Positions 17,351 through 25,555 are shown, counted from the first letter of the stretch. The stretch: 64,000 bases of DNA from Ruminococcaceae bacterium UBA1375 (GCA_002305795.1 DBRF01000006.1:24570-88569); one strand, 5' to 3'. Notes: generated by a model not told the origin, from the letters alone. Numbers and translations are program-made.

Positions 17351-18208
17351 ATGACCAAGGCAAAATCCAAAACCAAAAGAATCCTCCTCCTGGTGGTTGC
17401 CGCTCTGGCGGCAGCGGCGCTGATTGGGGTTGGCCTGTACCTTTTCCTGCCGGGGTCCTGGCGCTCCCTGGATTCCTTCTCCCAGTATGAAGGTCTGTTG
17501 GATGCACCCCTGACGGAAATCACCATCAGCCGGGGCATGGAGGAAATCACCTTTTCCGACGAGGATCTGTTAAGGCAGTGGGAAGAGGGGCTGGGGCAGC
17601 TTCAGCTGAAAAAGGAAGAGGTGGTGTGGTACAAGATCTTCCCCGTTGCGGTGTCCGGCACCCAGAATCACATCACCCTGCGCACCGAGACCGGGGAGTA
17701 CACCCTGGTCACCACTTATTCGGTGCCGGACCCCAAGGTGTACCTGTCGGTGTTCCGCTATGGGGTCAACGACCCGGACTGCCTGCCCATCGAAAGCACC
17801 TTTGCCCAGGCCGCCCAGCGGCAGGGGGAATCTTCCTACTTTTCCAGCGGCACCTGGCTGCGGCTGAGAGCCGTTTCGGGGTACCGGGCCATGTTTTCCG
17901 CCCCCTGGACTGCCGTCACGGTGTCCGACGGCGCCGGGGGAACCGTCTCTTCCTCTGAGGATGCCCTTTCGGCTTGGCGGGACTACCTGGACCAGCTTTT
18001 GGTGTGGGAGTTGTGGTGGTACGACACCGCGGCCCAGTCACAGATTCCGGACGGAACCCTGTATGAACTCACGGTGCAGACCCAAGAGGGAAGCTATTCC
18101 CTGTCCCTGCGGCAGATCGGGGCGGGGGAGTATTGGCTGGAAACTGCCGAGGCGACGTACGCCATCCGCAGCGATGGGGAGTGCCCCTTGGAAGGGATGG
18201 GGGGCTGA
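17351..18208 (+). CDS. Membrane-anchored exported protein of unknown function
   Basis: 285 residues. Basic start (TKAKSKTKR), one hydrophobic helix (about residues 10-33), remainder extracellular. Two repeats of a beta-rich domain are suggested: residues about 43-150 and 165-275. The first half (YEGLLDAPLTEITI...ITFSDEDLLRQW) is clearly related to the lipoprotein encoded just downstream (YQGMLDSPITEITL...VTFSDTDLLQIW), so the pair arose by duplication. The ATG follows GGAAAGGA. No known family recognised. Confidence 0.75.
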   Translation: MTKAKSKTKRILLLVVAALAAAALIGVGLYLFLPGSWRSLDSFSQYEGLLDAPLTEITISRGMEEITFSDEDLLRQWEEGLGQLQLKKEEVVWYKIFPVAVSGTQNHITLRTETGEYTLVTTYSVPDPKVYLSVFRYGVNDPDCLPIESTFAQAAQRQGESSYFSSGTWLRLRAVSGYRAMFSAPWTAVTVSDGAGGTVSSSEDALSAWRDYLDQLLVWELWWYDTAAQSQIPDGTLYELTVQTQEGSYSLSLRQIGAGEYWLETAEATYAIRSDGECPLEGMGG

Positions 18209-18280
18209 ACCGGGAAGCGGTGAGAACCAAAAGTCCGGCTCACCCCAAAAGATGATTAAAACGAAAGGAGACTGCCAACC

Positions 18281-18949
18281 ATGAAAAAAGCGAAAAAGCG
18301 CATCTCCCTCCTGCTTTTGACTGCTGCTGCGACGGTGGTGCTGGCGGGATGTTCAGCGTCTGAGGAATCCGCCCAGACCTCCTCTTCCCCGGAGGCGTCC
18401 CCGTCCTCTCAGATTTCTTCTTCGTCTCAGACTTCCGCTTCGTCTCAGACTTCTTCCACGACTTCGCAGCTGGAACCTCTTTCCCAGGAGTGGAAAAGCA
18501 TCAATGAGGTAGGGGAGTACCAGGGAATGCTGGATTCCCCCATCACAGAAATCACCCTGTACGGTCAGGCCGGTAATCCTTACGCTCAAGTCACCTTTTC
18601 CGATACGGATTTGCTCCAGATTTGGAACCACTATCTGACTGGATTGCAGTTGCAGGAATACTACCGGTATTCCCAGGAGGACCAGAACCAGCTGGTGGGA
18701 AGTCTCCCGCCCACGGTGACGGTGACTACCGAAACCGGGGAGTACACCCTGTATTTCACCCTGGGGATCACGGAAATCATCCACACTGAAGTGCAGGGGG
18801 AAGAAACCCTGGAAAGCCGGCAGTGGGAGGACGGAAACTACCGTCTGCAAAGCCAGGGGCTGATCTACACCCTTTCCGATCCGGAAAACTTTCCCTTTGA
18901 GACAACCTATGAGACCGCCGCCCAGCGGCACGGGACCACCGGACCGTAA
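18281..18949 (+). CDS. Lipoprotein related to its upstream neighbour
   Basis: 222 residues. Signal peptide with lipobox LAGC (Cys near residue 24) predicts lipid attachment to the outer face of the membrane. A Ser/Thr/Gln-rich spacer (about residues 25-68, repeated SSQTS units) lifts a single globular domain that matches the first domain of the protein at 17351. AAAGGAG precedes the ATG. Function unknown; the low-complexity spacer is a possible site of length variation. Confidence 0.78.
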   Translation: MKKAKKRISLLLLTAAATVVLAGCSASEESAQTSSSPEASPSSQISSSSQTSASSQTSSTTSQLEPLSQEWKSINEVGEYQGMLDSPITEITLYGQAGNPYAQVTFSDTDLLQIWNHYLTGLQLQEYYRYSQEDQNQLVGSLPPTVTVTTETGEYTLYFTLGITEIIHTEVQGEETLESRQWEDGNYRLQSQGLIYTLSDPENFPFETTYETAAQRHGTTGP

Positions 18950-18994
18950 GAAGAATGATTTTCCAAAATCTTACCCAAATCCCGCAATTTCCCC

Positions 18995-19023
18995 TTGCAT
19001 TTTGCCGCCGGGTGTGCTACAAT
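18995..19023 (+). promoter_or_regulatory. Promoter of secG
   Basis: TTGCAT 18995-19000, 17-bp spacer, TACAAT 19018-19023, 35 bp before the ATG. Confidence 0.7.
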
Positions 19024-19058
19024 ACCGTAGGTTACCATAAAAACAGGGAGGCAACTTC

Positions 19059-19310
19059 ATGTCAGTCATCGAAATCATCAGCGGCATTTTGCTGCTGGTA
19101 TCCTGCGTGGTCATTATTTTCACGATTATGCTTCAGGAAAGCAAGCAGGCAAACGGCCTGAGTGCTTTGGATGGCGGCGCTTCCGAAACCTATGTCAGCC
19201 GTTATGGCGCAAAGACCAAGGAAAAATTCTACGCAAAGCTCACCAAGATTTTGGCTGTGATCTTTTTTGTGGTCAGCCTGATTGTGGACCTGGTGATCAA
19301 ATTTTTCTAA
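19059..19310 (+). CDS. secG: Protein translocase subunit SecG
   Basis: 83 residues with two transmembrane helices (about 5-24 and 62-82) joined by a short loop containing GLSALDGGASETYVSRYGAK, the SecG pattern of small residues. Accessory subunit of the SecYEG channel. It sits upstream of rnr, a gene order conserved in Firmicutes, but a terminator separates the two here. Confidence 0.92.
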   Translation: MSVIEIISGILLLVSCVVIIFTIMLQESKQANGLSALDGGASETYVSRYGAKTKEKFYAKLTKILAVIFFVVSLIVDLVIKFF

Positions 19311-19350
19311 GGTTGGGTTTCCCAGCGTCCGGCATTACAGCAGCAAGCAG

Positions 19351-19388
19351 ATCCCTGCCTGGAACTTTTTTCCGGCAGGGATTTTCTT
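19351..19388 (+). terminator. Terminator of secG
   Basis: Stem ATCCCTGCC (19351-19359) / GGCAGGGAT (19374-19382), then TTTCTTT. Confidence 0.78.
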
Positions 19389-19441
19389 TGGGTTTCTCAC
19401 AAAATGAAATGAGACAGAATTGCATTTGAAAGGGAATGAGT

Positions 19442-21574
19442 ATGGAACAACAACAGGAATATTGGCGGGAGAAGGTCGTCCGGTACCTGAAAAACCGCAA
19501 AGAGGGAGCCGCTTACCGGGAACTGTTCTTTAAGTGCGGTGGCAAGGACAAGGATAGAACCGCCTTTTCCACCGCCCTGGACGGTTTGGTGCGGGAAGGC
19601 GTAATTTACGAGCGCAACGCCCGGTTTTTCGACCCGGCGGCCATCGGGATGTTTACCGCCACGGTGGTGAAGGTGAACCGCACCTTCGGCTTCGTCCGGG
19701 AGACGTTGGAGGACGGCACCACCCAGGACTACTTCGTCCCCGGCCGCTTTTTCTTAGGGGCACTGCCGGGGGACACGGTGCTTTGCCGGAAACTCCCCGG
19801 CCGTGGGGAATCCCCGGAAGGGCAGATTGACCGAATTCTGGCTCAGGGCAGCAGTGAGTTCACCGGCGCCCTGATCCGCAAAGACGGAAGGTGGTTTATC
19901 CACCCGGACAAGCTGATGAAGGACGACCTGCCCATGGCCAACGTCCAGGTGCAGGGCTACCATGAGGGGGACAAGGTGCTGGCCCGGATCACCCACCGGG
20001 GCCACCGGCACAGCGAACACCGGGCGGAGATTGTGGCTGGCTTCGGCAGCGCCGACACCGCCAAGGCCTGCGCCGACAGCCTGCTGGCTTTGCAGGGCAT
20101 TGAAAAAACCTTCTCACCCCAGGTGTCTGCCCAGGCACAGGCCATTTCCCAGCGGGGCATTCAGCCGGAAGATCTGGAAGGCCGGGCGGATCTGCGGGAA
20201 GAGGTCATCTTCACCATCGACGGGGCGGACTCCTTGGATTTGGACGACGCCGTCAGTCTCCATCCTCTCCAAGAGGGGGGCTGGCAGCTGGGGGTACACA
20301 TCGCCGATGTGTCCCACTATGTCACTCCCGGCACCGTCTTGGACAACGAAGCCTTCCATCGGGGCACCAGCATCTACTACGCCGACCAGGTGATTCCCAT
20401 GCTGCCCAAAGAGCTGAGCAACGGCATCTGCTCTTTGAACCCCGGGGAGGACCGGCTGGCCTTTTCCGCTATCCTGACCTTGGATGAGCATGGAGAGCTC
20501 ACCGACTACTTCTTCCAAAAGTCGGTGATCCGCAGCCGGGTCAAGGGGGTGTACAGCGAGGTCAACGACATCCTGGAAAACACCGCTTCCCCGGAAATTT
20601 TGGAGAAGTACAAGGACGTGATCCCCACTCTGGAGATGATGCACCAGGTGGCGAAGCTGCGGGAAAAGATCAAGCGCCGCCGGGGGGCCCCGGAAATCGA
20701 GACCCACGAAGGCAAGCTGATTCTGGACGAAAACGGCAAGTGCGTGGACGTGAAGCTGTACCAAACCGGCATCAGCCAGGGAATGATCGAGGAATTTATG
20801 CTTCTGGCCAACGAGGCCTGCGCCGCCACCGGCCGGAAGCTGGAATTGCCCTTTGTGTACCGCATCCACCAGCCCCCCACGGCGGATAAGCTGGAGGATT
20901 TGAACATGGTGCTGAAATCCTTGCAGGTGCCGGGGCACAACCTGAAGCCGGGAGTGCCTCCGGGAGCCCTGGCGGAGATTCTCCGCAGCGTCAAGGATAA
21001 GCCGGTGTTCCCCATTGTGAACATCCAGCTGCTGAGGAGTATGTCCAAGGCCTGCTACGACACCAATCCCGTGGGCCACTACGGCTTGGCGCTGAAGGAC
21101 TACGCCCACTTCACCTCCCCCATCCGCCGGTACCCGGATTTGGCGGTGCACCGGATTCTTTCCAAGGCACTGGCAGGGGAGGACCGCCACCACCTGCGGG
21201 ACGAGTTTTACACCTTCACCCAGCAGGCCGCTTCCCACTCCTCGGCGGCGGAAGTCACCGCCATGCGGCTGGAACGGGACTGCGACGACTTTTACAAGGC
21301 GGAGTATATGACCGGCCATCTGGGGGAAACCTTTGACGGCATTATCTCCGGCGCCGCCCCCTACGGCATCTATGTGGAACTGCCCAACACCGTGGAAGGA
21401 CTGGTGCGGGTGGAGGATTTGATCCCGGAAGGGGAATACCGCTACGACGGTATGTTCACCTACACCGAGGTTCACGGCCGGGGCCAGTACCGGGTGGGAG
21501 ACCCCATCCGGGTGCAGTGCGCCAAGGCCGAGGTCAGCAGCGGGAACGTGGACTTTAAGCCGGTGAAGAAGTAA
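19442..21574 (+). CDS. rnr: Ribonuclease R
   Basis: Processive 3'-5' exoribonuclease of the RNB family that degrades structured RNA. 710 residues. N-terminal winged helix (about 1-65), two cold-shock/OB domains (about 65-220), the RNB catalytic domain with IDGADSLDLDDAVSL (about 259-273, the metal-binding Asp cluster) and HFTSPIRRYPDL in the C-terminal part, and a terminal S1 domain (about 628-705). I choose ATG 19442 because AAGGG sits 6 bases upstream; the ATG at 19436 is too close to it. smpB, its usual next gene, is absent. Confidence 0.95.
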   Translation: MEQQQEYWREKVVRYLKNRKEGAAYRELFFKCGGKDKDRTAFSTALDGLVREGVIYERNARFFDPAAIGMFTATVVKVNRTFGFVRETLEDGTTQDYFVPGRFFLGALPGDTVLCRKLPGRGESPEGQIDRILAQGSSEFTGALIRKDGRWFIHPDKLMKDDLPMANVQVQGYHEGDKVLARITHRGHRHSEHRAEIVAGFGSADTAKACADSLLALQGIEKTFSPQVSAQAQAISQRGIQPEDLEGRADLREEVIFTIDGADSLDLDDAVSLHPLQEGGWQLGVHIADVSHYVTPGTVLDNEAFHRGTSIYYADQVIPMLPKELSNGICSLNPGEDRLAFSAILTLDEHGELTDYFFQKSVIRSRVKGVYSEVNDILENTASPEILEKYKDVIPTLEMMHQVAKLREKIKRRRGAPEIETHEGKLILDENGKCVDVKLYQTGISQGMIEEFMLLANEACAATGRKLELPFVYRIHQPPTADKLEDLNMVLKSLQVPGHNLKPGVPPGALAEILRSVKDKPVFPIVNIQLLRSMSKACYDTNPVGHYGLALKDYAHFTSPIRRYPDLAVHRILSKALAGEDRHHLRDEFYTFTQQAASHSSAAEVTAMRLERDCDDFYKAEYMTGHLGETFDGIISGAAPYGIYVELPNTVEGLVRVEDLIPEGEYRYDGMFTYTEVHGRGQYRVGDPIRVQCAKAEVSSGNVDFKPVKK

Positions 21575-21608
21575 GGGCGCCGCCCTCCCTTTCCCGGCAC
21601 AAGGATAT

Positions 21609-21656
21609 CCCCCGGAGTCTTGAAGCCTTTCCGCTTCGTAGATTCCGGGGGTTTTT
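21609..21656 (+). terminator. Terminator of rnr
   Basis: Stem CCCCCGGA (21609-21616) / TCCGGGGG (21644-21651), then TTTTT. Confidence 0.85.
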
Positions 21657-21697
21657 ATACTTATCGTAATTAAAATTTCCACAAGGAGATGGAAAAC

Positions 21698-23047
21698 ATG
21701 AGCCAAAAAAGCCTCACCCAAGGCCCGGTGATGAAGACCATGCTGTTGTTTGCCCTGCCCTTGGTGCTGGGGGATTTGCTGCAGCAGTGCTACAACATTG
21801 CCGACACCCTGGTGGTGAGCCGGGCCATCGGCCCCGACGCCCTGGCTGCTGTGGGCAGCGCCTTCACCCTGATGACCTTTCTCACCTCCATTTTGCTGGG
21901 GCTGTGTTTGGGCAGCGGGGCGGTGTTTTCCATGCGGTTCGGGGAGCAGGACTTTTCCGGCCTGCGCCGGGCGGTGACCTCCTCCTTCGTCCTCATCGGG
22001 GCCTTGGCTCTGGGACTGACGGCGCTGGTGTTCGGGGGGATGGAGGTGATCCTCTGGATCATGCAGGTGCCGGATTCCCTCACCGGCATGATGAAGGACT
22101 ACCTGTACGCCATTTTCTGGGGCATCCCCGCCACCTTCCTTTACAACTACGCCGCTTCCCTGCTCCGGGGGGTGGGCAATTCGGTGGTGCCCCTGGTGTT
22201 TCTGGCCTTTTCGGCGGTGTTAAATGTGGCTTTGGACTTGTGGTTTGTGCTGGGCTTTGGCTGGGGCATTGCCGGGGCGGCCTGGGCCACGGTGATTTCC
22301 CAGTACCTTTCCGGGCTGGGGCTTTGTGGGTACACCCTTTGGAAGTACCCCTGGCTGCTGCCCAGAGGGGAGGAGCGCCGGGTCACCCAAAAGGGCATCC
22401 GGGAGATTGCCGGGTACTCCCTGCTCACCTGCGTCCAGCAGTCGGTGATGAACTTCGGCATTTTGATGGTCCAGGGGCTGGTGAACAGCTTCGGCCCCAC
22501 GGTGATGGCGGCCTTTGCGGCGGCGGTGAAGATCGACGCCTTCGCTTACCTGCCGGTGCAGGATTTCGGCAACGCCTTTTCCACCTTTGCCGCCCAGAAC
22601 TACGGGGCGGGGCAGACCCGCCGGCTGAAGCAGGGTTTTCGTGGAGCGGTGCTGGCTTCCCTGGGGTTTGGGCTTCTCACCTCTGTTTTGGTGTGGGTGT
22701 TTGCCGGACCGTTGATGGGCCTGTTTGTGGACCCGGCCCAAATCGAAATCGTGGCCCAGGGAGTGGACTACCTGCGCATTGAAGGGGCCTTTTACTGGGG
22801 CATCGGCTGGCTGTTTTTGTGGTACGGGCTGTACCGTGGGGTAGGCAAGCCGGGGATGTCGGTGGTGTTGACGGTGATTTCCCTGGGCAGCCGGGTGGCG
22901 CTGGCCTACGCCCTCTGCCCGGATTGGCTGCTGGGGGTTTCCGGTATCTGGTGGGCGGTGCCCATCGGCTGGTTTCTGGCGGACGCCGTGGGGCTGGCGT
23001 ATTATTGGAGGAAGCGCAAAGGGTTGTTTGTGCGCACGGCGGGGTGA
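21698..23047 (+). CDS. MATE-family efflux transporter
   Basis: 449 residues with about twelve transmembrane helices in two six-helix halves. The family couples Na+ or H+ entry to export of drugs or cationic compounds. The N-terminal GPVMKTMLLFALPLVLGDLLQQ and NIADTLVVSRAIGPDALAAVG are classic MATE motifs; LVNSFGPTVMAAFAAAVKIDA begins the second half. AAGGAG lies 10 bases before ATG 21698, which is preferred over ATG 21689. The substrate cannot be told from sequence. Confidence 0.92.
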   Translation: MSQKSLTQGPVMKTMLLFALPLVLGDLLQQCYNIADTLVVSRAIGPDALAAVGSAFTLMTFLTSILLGLCLGSGAVFSMRFGEQDFSGLRRAVTSSFVLIGALALGLTALVFGGMEVILWIMQVPDSLTGMMKDYLYAIFWGIPATFLYNYAASLLRGVGNSVVPLVFLAFSAVLNVALDLWFVLGFGWGIAGAAWATVISQYLSGLGLCGYTLWKYPWLLPRGEERRVTQKGIREIAGYSLLTCVQQSVMNFGILMVQGLVNSFGPTVMAAFAAAVKIDAFAYLPVQDFGNAFSTFAAQNYGAGQTRRLKQGFRGAVLASLGFGLLTSVLVWVFAGPLMGLFVDPAQIEIVAQGVDYLRIEGAFYWGIGWLFLWYGLYRGVGKPGMSVVLTVISLGSRVALAYALCPDWLLGVSGIWWAVPIGWFLADAVGLAYYWRKRKGLFVRTAG

Positions 23048-23098
23048 AAGAGCCGGGAAGATGGGAGCGGCTCGTTTGGGCTTTTCTCGTCTTTCCGG

Positions 23099-23127
23099 TT
23101 GCCTTTTCCTACTTTTTGTTGTATAAT
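23099..23127 (+). promoter_or_regulatory. Promoter of the DivIVA-like gene
   Basis: TTGCCT 23099-23104, 17-bp spacer, TATAAT 23122-23127; a leader of about 160 nt follows. Confidence 0.6.
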
Positions 23128-23292
23128 AACTCTGTTGTATTGCCCAATCCTCCATTTCTCTCTGCCGCCTGGACAGCACAGGCGGCCATGTTGCGGATTG
23201 GGGAGAACCTCAGGGAATGGAACCCCATGAATTAGAACACTTGCGGGCGGATGGCTGCCCGGTACTTCCATTTGGGAAAAAGGAGCATGACC

Positions 23293-24186
23293 ATGGAACC
23301 CACAGGATTCAAAACCGCCTTGTTCGGCTTTCACAAAGCCGACGTACTGCAGTTTATTGCCGATTCCAACCGGGAATACCAGCAGCAGCTGGAAGAAGAA
23401 CAGCAGCAGACTCAGGCGGTGCAAACACAGCTGGAGCAGGCCAAAAAGCAGCTGGAAGAAGCACGCCGGCAGCTGGCCCGTCAGCAGGAACGGGCGGACA
23501 AAATGGACGGGCTGATCAAACAGCAAAACGCCGACAACGAGCGCTTAAAGCAGTCCGGCATTGCCATGGAAAAGTCCATGCTGGAGCTGCGCAACGAGAA
23601 CAGCCGCCTGACCAGCCAGGTGGCGGAGCAGAAAAAGAAGTCCCAGGCGCTGGAAAAGGCGGGGTACGACGCCAACACCCTGCTGGAAGAAGCCAAAAAG
23701 CGGGCGGACCACCTGGTCAGCCAGGCCAAGGAGCAGGCGGCTCAGGTTTTGGAACAGGCCAAGGAGCAGGCCCAGCAGGGCCTCACCGCCGCCAAGGAAA
23801 AGGCCGCTCAGCTGGAAGAGCAGGGAAGGCAGGCCGCTCAGAAACTCCAGGAAGAAGCTATGCAGAAGGCCGCTCAGGTGAGCCAGCAGCTGCTGGAGCA
23901 GCAGGAACAGCAGGCCACCGGCCAGATTATCCAGGACGCCCAGCAGGAGGTCCAGCGGATTTTAAGCGGGGTGCAGTCCCGCTCCGCCCAGGCCAACCGC
24001 CGGTTTGACGCCTTTTACCAGGAGATGGAGCAGTCCATTACCAAGGTCATGGGGCAGTTGGAGGAGATGGAGCAGCGGATGCGCTCCCTGGACCAGACCA
24101 TGGCCAAGGCGGAACAGCCCAAAGAAACTTCGGATGCTTCCCAGGAGGAGGACAGCTTAAACCGTTTCCTCTCCCACCTGTTTTAA
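23293..24186 (+). CDS. DivIVA-like coiled-coil protein
   Basis: 297 residues. A short N-terminal FKTALFGFHKADVLQFI segment resembles the membrane-binding start of DivIVA/GpsB proteins, which recognise curved membrane at division sites or poles. Residues about 25-265 are almost continuous heptad coiled coil, very rich in Gln, Glu, Ala and Lys (QQQLEEEQQQ, EQAKEQAQQ). The chosen ATG (23293) has AAAAGGAG at correct spacing, whereas ATG 23287 abuts it. Probably a scaffold for division or envelope growth (inference). Followed 35 bp later by a fumarate hydratase subunit gene with no obvious functional link. Confidence 0.72.
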   Translation: MEPTGFKTALFGFHKADVLQFIADSNREYQQQLEEEQQQTQAVQTQLEQAKKQLEEARRQLARQQERADKMDGLIKQQNADNERLKQSGIAMEKSMLELRNENSRLTSQVAEQKKKSQALEKAGYDANTLLEEAKKRADHLVSQAKEQAAQVLEQAKEQAQQGLTAAKEKAAQLEEQGRQAAQKLQEEAMQKAAQVSQQLLEQQEQQATGQIIQDAQQEVQRILSGVQSRSAQANRRFDAFYQEMEQSITKVMGQLEEMEQRMRSLDQTMAKAEQPKETSDASQEEDSLNRFLSHLF

Positions 24187-24220
24187 GTGATTTTTTACCT
24201 CGAAAGGAGCCGACCACATC

Positions 24221-24793
24221 GTGGCAACCTATCATCTCACCACCCGGCAGCTGCCGGAATTTGCACCCAAACTTCGCATTTTGGACCGGGTGTTTTTGTC
24301 CGGCACGGTATACACCTCCCGGGACGCCGCCCACAAGCGGATCTTCGCCCTGTTGGAGGAGGGAAAGGAACCGCCTTTTCCATTAAAGGGCAGCGTGGTG
24401 TACTACGCCGGTCCCACCCCGGAACCGGAAGGGCTGCCCATCGGTTCCTGCGGCCCCACCACCTCCGGCCGGATGGACCCCTACGCCCCCAAGCTGCTGG
24501 ACCTTGGGATGTGCGCCATGGTGGGTAAAGGGGAACGTGCCCAGCCGGTGAAGGATGCCATTGTCCGCAACGGCGGGGTGTACTTCTGCGCCATCGGGGG
24601 CGCCGGTGCGCTGGCCTGCCGGTGCATCAAGAGCTGCGAAGTGATTGCTTTTGAGGACTTGGGCTGCGAGTCAGTGAAAAAGCTGGAGTTTGAGGAGTTT
24701 CCCCTGATTGTGGCCATCGACGCCGCCGGGGGGGACATCTTTGAGCAAGGGCCTAAGGCGTATTTGGAGCAGAAAAAGGCTGGCGGGGCGTGA
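24221..24793 (+). CDS. Fe-S fumarate hydratase beta subunit (FumA/TtdB C-terminal type)
   Basis: 190 residues, the swivelling beta domain of class I [4Fe-4S] fumarase or tartrate dehydratase. GPTTSGRMDPYAP (about residues 86-98), VGKGERAQPV and AIGGAGALA are the conserved motifs. The enzyme interconverts fumarate and malate and needs an alpha subunit carrying the cluster cysteines. In most Clostridia the alpha gene lies directly upstream; here the upstream gene is a coiled-coil protein, so the partner must be elsewhere. GTG start with AAAGGAG 12 bases upstream. Terminated by the hairpin at 24837. Confidence 0.9.
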   Translation: MATYHLTTRQLPEFAPKLRILDRVFLSGTVYTSRDAAHKRIFALLEEGKEPPFPLKGSVVYYAGPTPEPEGLPIGSCGPTTSGRMDPYAPKLLDLGMCAMVGKGERAQPVKDAIVRNGGVYFCAIGGAGALACRCIKSCEVIAFEDLGCESVKKLEFEEFPLIVAIDAAGGDIFEQGPKAYLEQKKAGGA

Positions 24794-24836
24794 ACAAGCT
24801 CACTGCTGCTGTTTTGAAATCGCATCTGGAAAGGAA

Positions 24837-24863
24837 AAAGGACGCTGGGAGGCGTCCTTTTAG
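24837..24863 (+). terminator. Terminator after the fumarase subunit gene
   Basis: Stem AAAGGACGC (24837-24845) / GCGTCCTTT (24852-24860). A near copy of this hairpin (AAAGGAC...GTCCTTT) recurs at 25131-25154. Confidence 0.75.
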
Positions 24864-24870
24864 ACTGTAG

Positions 24871-24987
24871 AAAAAGTAAAGTTTAGGTCCAGCCTTTTAG
24901 GAAATAAAATCGAAGATTTTTTTCCGAAGGCATGGTGGGGGCGAATCCCACGCAGTGGATTCTAGGGGGCAAAGCCCCTGCAATGGA
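24871..24987 (-). repeat. Intergenic repeat, AATCCACTGCGTGGGATT family, copy B
   Basis: Minus-strand copy closely matching 40835-40948 and 10651-10753: GGGGC-TTT-GCCCC hairpin, GAATCCACTGCGTGGGATTC core, CCACCATGCCTTCGG, AAAAGGCTGGACCTAAAC. Part of the 424-bp non-coding stretch before toxin locus 2. Confidence 0.85.
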
Positions 24988-25037
24988 GATTGTTTTATCC
25001 AAAAACTCTTTCTTCTGCCTTATTGTTTGAAAAAAGT

Positions 25038-25100
25038 TGTGGAAACAACAAATCGGAATCCGCCCGCCCAACGGCGTAGAGCCGAGGGCGGGTCAATGCG
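25038..25100 (-). repeat. Intergenic stem repeat with GCCCGCC palindrome
   Basis: Long stem GAATCCGCCCGCCCAACGG...GAGGGCGGGTC, related to 40715-40770 (CGGATTGACCTGCCC...GGGCAGGCGGATTCCG) and to 57038-57085. A small hairpin at 25131-25154 follows. Confidence 0.6.
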
Positions 25101-25130
25101 GAAACATCCGAACACTTTTTCGACAAGCTG

Positions 25131-25154
25131 AAAGGACGCTGGGAGGTGTCCTTT
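25131..25154 (+). repeat. Small hairpin resembling the terminator at 24837
   Basis: AAAGGAC (25131-25137) pairs with GTCCTTT (25148-25154) around GCTGGGAGGT, nearly identical to 24837-24860. It suggests duplication of the terminator around the intervening repeat. Confidence 0.6.
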
Positions 25155-25217
25155 GAGTTTTGTTTGTTTTGATATTGTTGAATATTTGTTTGAAAAGCCC
25201 GGTAAACAGTCCGTGGA

Positions 25218-25247
25218 TTGACATGAAATCTCATTTTTTGTTATAAT
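25218..25247 (+). promoter_or_regulatory. Promoter of the locus-2 toxin
   Basis: TTGACA 25218-25223, 18-bp spacer, TATAAT 25242-25247. A leader of about 120 nt precedes the toxin ATG. Confidence 0.78.
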
Positions 25248-25260
25248 ACCATCATGGCTT

Positions 25261-25344
25261 TTGCCTACTGGTATTTACCGGGGCAGAAGGATGAAGCCAA
25301 TCGATCAATGATCTATAACGGTAGCGGTTTGCCCCTTACATCCG
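25261..25344 (+). promoter_or_regulatory. Conserved structured leader of the locus-2 toxin mRNA
   Basis: Hairpin CTGGT-ATTT-ACCGG, then GGGGCA (25280-25285) and GGAT (25289-25292), which pair with TGCCCC (25330-25335) and ATCC (25340-25343). The helices cross, giving an H-type pseudoknot. Locus 1 keeps the same helices with altered hairpin pairs (C-G for U-G, U-G for U-A). Probably controls toxin translation or antitoxin contact (inference). Confidence 0.6.
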
Positions 25345-25376
25345 TCAAGTGATTTTGCTTGAAGGGAGGGGGTGGT

Positions 25377-25457
25377 ATGACATGGGAAGAATTTTTCATG
25401 TTAGTACAGGCGATTTTGTCTGCGATTCTGGTTTATTATGCCCGGAAGAACAAGTAA
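25377..25457 (+). CDS. Small hydrophobic toxin-like peptide, locus 2 (26 aa)
   Basis: ATG 25377 to TAA 25455-25457. The peptide begins MTWEEFFMLVQAILSA, a single hydrophobic helix, and ends YYARKNK with a basic tail. GGGAGGGGG lies 5 bases before the ATG, an unusually strong ribosome site. The TWEE start matches TWEH in locus 3 and SWSD in locus 1. Size and layout are those of Fst/holin-like type I toxins; membrane action is inferred. Its 3' side faces the small RNA at 25461-25549. Confidence 0.72.
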   Translation: MTWEEFFMLVQAILSAILVYYARKNK

Positions 25458-25460
25458 GAC

Positions 25461-25549
25461 AAAATAGAAGTAACCGCTCAATCGGCACTTAGAGCGGTTA
25501 CTCGATAACATAGACTCTAGGGGCTAGCCGTTTCCGGCTTCGTCCTTCT
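25461..25549 (-). ncRNA. Putative type I antitoxin RNA, locus 2
   Basis: Predicted minus-strand RNA of about 90 nt. The 5' part contains AGAAGGACGAAGCCG-GAAA-CGGCT, a tetraloop hairpin. The 3' end is the terminator at 25469-25502 followed by TTCTATTTT. It converges on the toxin gene and shares its first 15 nt with the locus-1 RNA apart from one base. Ends are inferred. Confidence 0.68.
25469..25502 (-). terminator. Terminator hairpin between the convergent locus-2 transcripts
   Basis: Eleven-bp stem AGTAACCGCTC (25469-25479) / GAGCGGTTACT (25492-25502); a T-rich tract follows on the minus strand. It begins 12 bp after the toxin stop codon. Confidence 0.8.
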
Positions 25550-25555
25550 GTTTTT

